DNA from: Bacillota bacterium
Lineage (GTDB): Bacteria > Bacillota > UBA4882 > JAAYXC01
Reading direction: 5' to 3'
Assembly: GCA_012516115.1 (NCBI GenBank)
Contig: JAAYXC010000212.1
Location: 1 to 11,243, forward strand
Length of the DNA: 11,243 nt
Both the position numbers and the translations under genes were made by a program. Below, one piece after another: positions 6,816 to 11,243 of this stretch. Within the stretch, counting starts at the first letter, position 1. Each line of letters opens with the position of its first letter. Under the pieces are notes generated by a model. It worked only from the letters and a program-made list of their open reading frames with translations. It was not told where the DNA came from and ran no database searches.

Positions 6816-9800
6816 GTGAGCCTTCCCGGGTTTTCCGTCAGACGCCCGGTCACCACGCTTATGCTGGTGGCCATGGTGCTCGTTCTGGGCTGGGTCGCGC
6901 TTACCCGGCTGGCCATCGATCTTTTACCTAATTTTACTTACCCCGCGGCGGCCGTGATCGCCACTTACCAGGGGGCGGGCCCCCAAGAAATCGAAAACAT
7001 GATTACCAGACCCCTCGAATCCATCCTGGGGACGGTCACCGGGGTAAAGAAGATCACTTCTTATAGCATGGCCGAGCGTTCGATCGTGGTCGTCGAATTC
7101 GAGTGGGGCACCAACATGGACTTTGCCACGCTGAACATGCGCGAGAAGATCGACCTCGTCAAGGGGTATTTCCCGGACGGCGTGGAGTCGACCACGGTGA
7201 TGAAGTTCGACCCGGCCATGTTACCCATCATGAACTTGGGCGTCTCCGGCCAGCGGAGTCTCGCTTCGTTAAAACGCATTGTCAACGACATCAAATCGCG
7301 TCTGGAACGTCTGGACGGAGTGGCCATGGTTTCCTTAAGCGGGGGGCTTGACCGGGAAATCCAGATCGAGCTCGACCCGCATCGGTTGAAACAATACGGC
7401 CTCTCGGCCGCCCAGATTATCCAGGCCCTTCGTCTGGAGAACATCAACCTGCCGGGCGGCATGGTAAACCAGCGGACCAAACGCCTTACCCTTCGCACGC
7501 TAGGCGAATTCTCCACGCTGGACGAGATCGGAGCGATCCTCATCTCGAGCCCCGGGGGGCCGGTGGTACGGCTGGCCGACCTCGGCACCATCCGCGAGGG
7601 GTTTGCCGAGCAACAAAGTCTCTGCCGGGTAAACACCCATCCCTCCATCGGTCTCAGCATCCAAAAACAGGCCAACGCCAACACGGTCCTGGTGGCCAGG
7701 CGGATAAAGAGGGAGCTGAAAGCCCTCCAGCAGACCCTGCCGAAAGACATCAGGATTACCATCGCGGTGGACCAGTCCGAATTCATCGAACGCTCGATTG
7801 CTTCGGTCCGGAACAACGCTTACGCCGGCGCCTTCCTGGCCGTCTTGGTCCTGTTTGCCTTCCTCTGGCACTGGGCGCCGACCTTTATCATCGCTTTGTC
7901 CATCCCCATTTCCATCGTCGCCACGTTCGTCATGATGTACTTCGGCCGGCTGACGCTTAACCTGATGACCCTCGGTGGTCTCGCCCTCGGCGTGGGGATG
8001 ATGGTCGATAACTCCATCGTGGTCTTGGAGAATATTTATCGTTACCGCCAAGAAGGGCACCCGCTCCTGGAAGCGGCCATCAAGGGCGCGGAAGAGGTAA
8101 GCCTGGCCATTCAGGCTTCCACCTTCACCAACCTCGTCGTCTTCCTTCCCGTCGTCTTCGTCGAGGGGATTGCCGGCCAGATCTTCCGGGAGATGGCCCT
8201 GACCATCACCTACGCCCTCCTCGCTTCCTTGGTGGTGGCCTTAACCTTGGCGCCCACCCTTTCGGCCAGATTACTCCACCGGGTGAAACTCAATTCCACC
8301 TTCGGTGGGGAAGAGGCGGCCGCAAGGTCGGGGGGACGACTCGGCCGCCGGTATTACCGTTTACTCACCACGGCCCTTGCCCACCGCAGGACGGTCGTCC
8401 TCGTGGCCATCGGGGCCTTTCTCACCAGCTTTATCCCCTGGGCCTTCGTGGAGAAGCAGTTTATGCCCCAAATGGACACCCGCCGACTTTCCGTGACCAT
8501 CACCATGCCCAACGGGACGAGGCTCCAAGAGACAGACCGGGTGGCGAAGACCGTGGAGCGTCTGGTGAAGGCCCAGCCCGAGGTGGAAACGGTTTTTACC
8601 ACCGTGGGGGGAGGAAACGCCTTCGGGATGAGCCTCGGTGCGGGAACGGAAACCGCCAGCCTGTCCGTGCGCCTCAAGCGGGGACGGGCCGCCCGTAATG
8701 GGCGCTCCACCGAAGAGCTCGCCGATTACCTGAGGCAAAAGACCCATCAGATTGCCGGCGCCAGTATCAAGGTCATCCCGGCTAGTTCGATGCTGGGCCT
8801 GACCGGGTTGAGCACGCCGGTGGAGATCCGGCTTAAAGGGGATAATCTTTCCGTCTTGGCCGGACTGGCCGACCAGGTGGTGCGACGCATCGGGCGCATC
8901 AAAGGTATTCGCGAAGTCGAATCCTCCCTCGCCCGCGGACGACCGGAGGTCCGCATTCGGCTAAGACGGGAGGCGGCGGCACGTTACGCCCTCTCCACCG
9001 GTATCGTGGCGAACGCCATCCAGACCGCGATCGCCGGTAGCGTAGCCACCCAGTATAAAGTCGGCGGAGAGGAGATCGATATCCGCGTTCGCTATGCCGG
9101 GGCGGCGGAAGGGACCGTACCGGACTTAAACGACTTGTTGATCCCGACCAGTGCGGGTATGGTTCCGCTCCGGGAAGTGGCGGAGATCGCCTATGCCACC
9201 GGCCCGAACATCATCAACCGCCAAAACCAGGCACGAACGGTGCGGGTCACGGCCCAGGTTTATGGTCGCGTTTCGGGCGCCGTGCTTAGAGAGGTCGAAG
9301 AGACCTTAAAAGACTTGCGCCTCCCGGCAGGCTACCACCTTGAGTTCGGAGGCGAACAGGAGCAAATAGCCGAATCCTTCGGTCAACTGGGCCTTGCCCT
9401 GCTCCTCGCCATCTTTCTGGTTTACGGCGTGATGGCGGCGCAATTCGAATCGCTCCTCCAGCCGTTGATCGTTATGTTCACCATCCCCATGGCCTTCATC
9501 GGTGTGGCCTGGGCCCTCTTTCTTACCGGTAAACCTCTTTCGTTATATGCCATTATTGGGTGCATCATGTTGGTCGGTATCGTCGTCAACAACGCCATCG
9601 TGCTGGTGGATTACATTAACACCCTGCGGCGCCGGGGTATCCCGCGGGAAGAAGCGGTGCGGCGGGCCGCACCGATTAGACTGCGCCCGGTGCTGATGAC
9701 CACCCTCACCACCATCCTAGGATTGGTACCCCTGGCTTTGGGTCTCGGCGAAGGAGGCGAAGCAGAAGCGCCGATGGCGCTGACCATTATCGGCGGTTTA

Positions 9801-9953
9801 ACGATGTCCACCCTGTTGACGCTGGTGGTTATTCCCGTGCTTTATCTGGCCTTTGACGACTTCGCCTGTTGGCTCGGGCGAATCTTCCCCGCCAAAATCC
9901 CCGGGGCGGAAGTGGAGACCCGCAGCGGGCAGAATTTGTCGACCGAGGGTTAG
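6816..9953 (+). CDS. RND efflux pump, inner-membrane permease (AcrB/SwrC-like, HAE type)
   Basis: The ion-driven pump of the tripartite system. It has 1045 residues, normal for the AcrB/SwrC class. It begins with FSVRRPVTTLMLVAMVLVLG (6-25, TM1). Periplasmic loops follow at about 35-330 and 550-850, with twelve membrane segments in two halves (TM2-6 about 333-490, TM7 about 525-545, TM8-12 about 855-1015). TM4 reads GVGMMVDNSIVVLEN: D398 corresponds to AcrB D407, while the D408 position is N399. In TM10, GIVVNNAIVLVDY puts N925 at the position of AcrB K940. The arginine motif RLRPVL (955-960) before TM11 is kept. Such VDN/VNN variants are, to my knowledge, common in SwrC-like pumps, so this is probably functional. 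The GTG start is preceded by GGGGTGA. The gene sits 15 bases after the adaptor and 11 before the regulator. Substrate unknown; lipophilic drugs, surfactants or lipids are typical for the family. Confidence 0.95.
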   Translation: MSLPGFSVRRPVTTLMLVAMVLVLGWVALTRLAIDLLPNFTYPAAAVIATYQGAGPQEIENMITRPLESILGTVTGVKKITSYSMAERSIVVVEFEWGTNMDFATLNMREKIDLVKGYFPDGVESTTVMKFDPAMLPIMNLGVSGQRSLASLKRIVNDIKSRLERLDGVAMVSLSGGLDREIQIELDPHRLKQYGLSAAQIIQALRLENINLPGGMVNQRTKRLTLRTLGEFSTLDEIGAILISSPGGPVVRLADLGTIREGFAEQQSLCRVNTHPSIGLSIQKQANANTVLVARRIKRELKALQQTLPKDIRITIAVDQSEFIERSIASVRNNAYAGAFLAVLVLFAFLWHWAPTFIIALSIPISIVATFVMMYFGRLTLNLMTLGGLALGVGMMVDNSIVVLENIYRYRQEGHPLLEAAIKGAEEVSLAIQASTFTNLVVFLPVVFVEGIAGQIFREMALTITYALLASLVVALTLAPTLSARLLHRVKLNSTFGGEEAAARSGGRLGRRYYRLLTTALAHRRTVVLVAIGAFLTSFIPWAFVEKQFMPQMDTRRLSVTITMPNGTRLQETDRVAKTVERLVKAQPEVETVFTTVGGGNAFGMSLGAGTETASLSVRLKRGRAARNGRSTEELADYLRQKTHQIAGASIKVIPASSMLGLTGLSTPVEIRLKGDNLSVLAGLADQVVRRIGRIKGIREVESSLARGRPEVRIRLRREAAARYALSTGIVANAIQTAIAGSVATQYKVGGEEIDIRVRYAGAAEGTVPDLNDLLIPTSAGMVPLREVAEIAYATGPNIINRQNQARTVRVTAQVYGRVSGAVLREVEETLKDLRLPAGYHLEFGGEQEQIAESFGQLGLALLLAIFLVYGVMAAQFESLLQPLIVMFTIPMAFIGVAWALFLTGKPLSLYAIIGCIMLVGIVVNNAIVLVDYINTLRRRGIPREEAVRRAAPIRLRPVLMTTLTTILGLVPLALGLGEGGEAEAPMALTIIGGLTMSTLLTLVVIPVLYLAFDDFACWLGRIFPAKIPGAEVETRSGQNLSTEG

Positions 9954-9964
9954 GGGCGGTGAAG

Positions 9965-10558
9965 ATGATGGCGAACTTGCCAAAGGGGGACAAGCGGGAG
10001 AAGATCCTGCAGGCGGCCGCCGAGGTCTTCGGCATCGCAGGTTTTCATGAGGCCCGCATCGAGGAGATCGCCGAACGGGCCGGGATAGGCAAAGGCACCA
10101 TTTATCTTTATTTTAAAGACAAACAAGAACTTTACTTGGCCATGCTTCAATACCAACTTGCTTCGATGGTGGAACGACTGCGCCTTCGTTTGGAGGCTTC
10201 GGGAACGGCCGTCGAACGGTTGACCGGTTTTTTGGTGGAGTTTTTCGTTTTGGTTCGTCATTACCGTGGTCTCCCGGCCAGCCAAGTACGCCCTCCCCAC
10301 GCCTGTGAAGAACGATGTCGCGGACTTTTGTTGGCCGCCCGGCAGACCATCCACCAAATGCTGACCCAAGTTTTTCGCACCGCGGAGGAAGAAACGATCC
10401 CGGAAGACCTAGAACCGGGTTTTGCCGCCACCGTCCTTTTGGGAATGGCCCAGGGCTTGGCGATGGATTATCTTCTGGGCGGAAACGACTTCGATCCTTT
10501 GTCTGCGGCCCAGAAGCTGGTTCACCTCCTATGTCGGAAAAGAGATGCCGGCGGTTAA
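9965..10558 (+). CDS. TetR/AcrR-family transcriptional regulator
   Basis: A likely local repressor of the efflux operon. It has 197 residues, typical of the family. The DNA-binding domain is at about 10-58: EKILQAAAEVFGIAGF, then the helix-turn-helix IEEIAERAGIGKGTIYLYF (32-50), then KDKQELY. The remainder is the all-helical ligand and dimer domain, which diverges as usual. H112, C114 and C118 form an H-x-C-x3-C cluster in that domain, which might bind metal or sense redox state (speculative). The start is ATG at 9965, with GGCGG at 9955-9959 upstream; ATG at 9968 is equally possible. An extension back to 9869 would overlap the pump gene and lacks a ribosome site. Being last in the operon suggests it controls its own synthesis through the palindrome at 3786-3809. 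Confidence 0.93.
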   Translation: MMANLPKGDKREKILQAAAEVFGIAGFHEARIEEIAERAGIGKGTIYLYFKDKQELYLAMLQYQLASMVERLRLRLEASGTAVERLTGFLVEFFVLVRHYRGLPASQVRPPHACEERCRGLLLAARQTIHQMLTQVFRTAEEETIPEDLEPGFAATVLLGMAQGLAMDYLLGGNDFDPLSAAQKLVHLLCRKRDAGG

Positions 10559-10599
10559 CCCCGACATAACCGAAACCGGCCTTCCGCAAAAAAGAAACC

Positions 10600-10628
10600 G
10601 ACGCCCGGCATTTGGGCGTCTACTTTTA
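10600..10628 (+). terminator. Intrinsic terminator of the efflux operon (bidirectional)
   Basis: GACGCCC (10600-10606) and GGGCGTC (10614-10620) form a perfect 7-bp stem with loop GGCATTT, followed by TACTTTTA. It lies 42 bases after the regulator stop. Read on the minus strand, the same stem is followed by GGTTTCTTTTTT, so it may stop transcripts from both sides. Confidence 0.7.
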
Positions 10629-10688
10629 CTCCGAGCCATCAGCAGGAATATCGACCACGCTTACCTAATAACCAGAGATTTCCGATTG

Positions 10689-10703
10689 ACCGAGCCACTC
10701 GGT
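10689..10703. repeat. Inverted repeat ACCGAG/CTCGGT
   Basis: A 6-bp perfect inverted repeat with a CCA spacer in the non-coding region right of the efflux operon. The short spacer fits a protein-binding half-site pair as well as a hairpin. No flanking promoter is evident. Confidence 0.35.
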
Positions 10704-10708
10704 TGCTT

Positions 10709-10726
10709 CCGCCCTGACCAGGGCGG
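10709..10726. repeat. Strong hairpin CCGCCCT/AGGGCGG
   Basis: A perfect 7-bp GC-rich stem with a four-base loop (GACC), directly after the repeat at 10689. No T-run follows on either strand, so it is not a standard terminator. With its neighbour it may belong to a structured RNA. Confidence 0.4.
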
Positions 10727-10780
10727 CTGGAGAAAAAGGTGGGAGACGCTTACCCGCTGCTTTTTCACGATCGCTTCCGT

Positions 10781-11140
10781 TTACGCCAGAAGTCCCTTGA
10801 CTTCCCCAACCTCTTTGATTACTCCGGCCATGGCCGTGGTCTTTCCATCAGAAGATCTTCTTGCTCGGCGAAGGGGTTCTCCAAGAGCGACCCGGCCTGC
10901 GCGGTAAGTTCCGCCGCCGGCACCGGCCGGGTTTTCTCCGGTTTCCGGTGGATCTTTCGTTGCGCCTCCCGCAAAAGGGCGATCGGCCTTCGCTTGGCCG
11001 CGTTGGCCACCGCTTTCATCCACCGCCCATTGTCCCGCAAGGATTCTATCTTTTTGGCCCCACTACCCGACGAAGAAGTCCCAGGGATTTCTTCTCCCCG
11101 CCGCCGGAAACCCACGCCTGAGGAAAAGCCATGGGCGGAA
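10781..11140 (-). pseudogene. Possible eroded coding region, unrecognised
   Basis: I do not recognise a product. On the minus strand one frame (about 11140 down to 10819) has GC-rich third positions and protein-like content, e.g. MKAVANAAKRRPIALLREAQ and SLLENPFAEQEDLL, then stops. A neighbouring frame picks up with DGKTTAMAGVIKEVGEVKG and stops at 10781; after that stop the same frame reads on as TEAIVKKQRVSVSHLF. This looks like one ancient gene broken by a frameshift near 10850 and a stop. The upstream open frame crosses the terminator hairpin at 11144-11181, so its nominal start at 11184 is not credible. It may equally be chance open frame in GC-rich DNA. Confidence 0.2.
11072..11094 (+). 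repeat. Long hairpin GAAGAAGTCC/GGATTTCTTC
   Basis: A 10-bp stem with one G-T pair (a wobble pair in plus-strand RNA, but an A-C mismatch in minus-strand RNA) and a CAG loop. The wobble suggests the functional RNA, if any, is read from the plus strand. No T-run follows. Confidence 0.4.
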
Positions 11141-11167
11141 AATAAAAAGCCGACACCTGAGGAAAGC
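11111..11167. repeat. Two direct repeats around CCTGAGGAAA(A)GC, 39 bases apart
   Basis: Copy one has its core at 11117-11129 and copy two at 11156-11167. Upstream of the shared core the copies differ at four bases spaced exactly three apart. Both cores lie in the loop of an imperfect hairpin (CCCA/TGGG, 11111-11135; CGAC/GTCG, 11151-11171). Confidence 0.5.
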
Positions 11168-11181
11168 GTCGACTTTTTTTT
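11144..11181. terminator. Probable bidirectional intrinsic terminator
   Basis: AAAAAGCCGAC (11144-11154) and GTCGACTTTTT (11168-11178) pair with one mismatch across a 13-base loop. The plus strand then continues the T-run (8 Ts, 11174-11181) and the minus strand has TTTTTATTTT after its stem. The layout fits a shared terminator between convergent transcripts, perhaps for a gene beyond the right edge. The remaining bases to 11243 are AT-rich without a recognisable gene. Confidence 0.5.
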
Positions 11182-11243
11182 CACGTATATTTTGATCTGA
11201 TCCCGAAGACAGTAAATTTAAAAATTCGAGGCCCTTCGACCAC

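Noticed and set aside
6194..6916. A 240-codon minus-strand open frame across the adaptor-pump junction
   Set aside because: Thr/Ser/Ala-rich antisense shadow spanning two real genes; no ribosome site or family features.
9869..9964. Longer N-terminus for the TetR regulator
   Set aside because: It overlaps the pump's coding end by 85 bases and lacks a ribosome site; 9965 gives the normal family length.
10739..11200. A 153-codon plus-strand open frame
   Set aside because: Runs through the terminator hairpin at 11144-11181, no ribosome site, Ser/Arg-rich shadow-like content; only its KPTPEE repeat deserves attention and is reported separately.
1..11243. CRISPR arrays, tRNA or rRNA genes, insertion-sequence ends
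   Set aside because: Read through for repeat-spacer patterns, T-loop signatures and transposase motifs; none found.

Overview
The window looks like chromosomal DNA from a GC-rich, endospore-forming Bacillota. The main reason is a truncated spoIIE on the minus strand at the left edge: it runs off the window and carries the polytopic N-terminal domain of the sporulation phosphatase. The same stretch also carries a complete tripartite RND efflux operon with a TolC-type outer-membrane channel. Together these suggest a spore former with an outer membrane (Limnochordia-, Halanaerobiales- or Negativicutes-like cell plan) or a lineage that acquired the pump. The sequence alone cannot name the species.

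Layout. Positions 1-3672 hold three genes on the minus strand, read right to left: a D-alanyl-D-alanine carboxypeptidase (PBP5/DacF type), a YkvI-family membrane protein whose start overlaps the carboxypeptidase end by 26 bases, and, after a 0.3-kb structured gap, spoIIE. In front of spoIIE lies a candidate Spo0A/sigma-A promoter with the unusual 21-base spacer and a 0A-box-like site on its -35. Positions 3673-3862 are a divergent control region with a sigma-A promoter facing right and two inverted repeats between that promoter and the first start codon. Positions 3863-10558 are a tight four-gene operon on the plus strand: TolC-like channel, HlyD/AcrA-like adaptor, AcrB-like RND pump and TetR regulator, with gaps of about 15 bases or less. 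A hairpin terminator follows at 10600. From 10621 to the right edge there is no convincing gene: several strong hairpins, a possible eroded minus-strand reading frame, a short repeat whose copies differ only every third base, and a probable bidirectional terminator at 11144-11181.

Working model. The channel, adaptor and pump would form an envelope-spanning exporter driven by the ion gradient. The TetR protein encoded last would bind the palindrome at 3786-3809, just downstream of the predicted transcription start, and so control the whole operon including itself. The minus-strand genes belong to cell-wall metabolism and sporulation; nothing in the sequence ties them functionally to the pump beyond the shared divergent region. 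The most unusual gene product is the adaptor: its alpha-hairpin appears to have about 110 residues per helix, far longer than typical RND adaptors.
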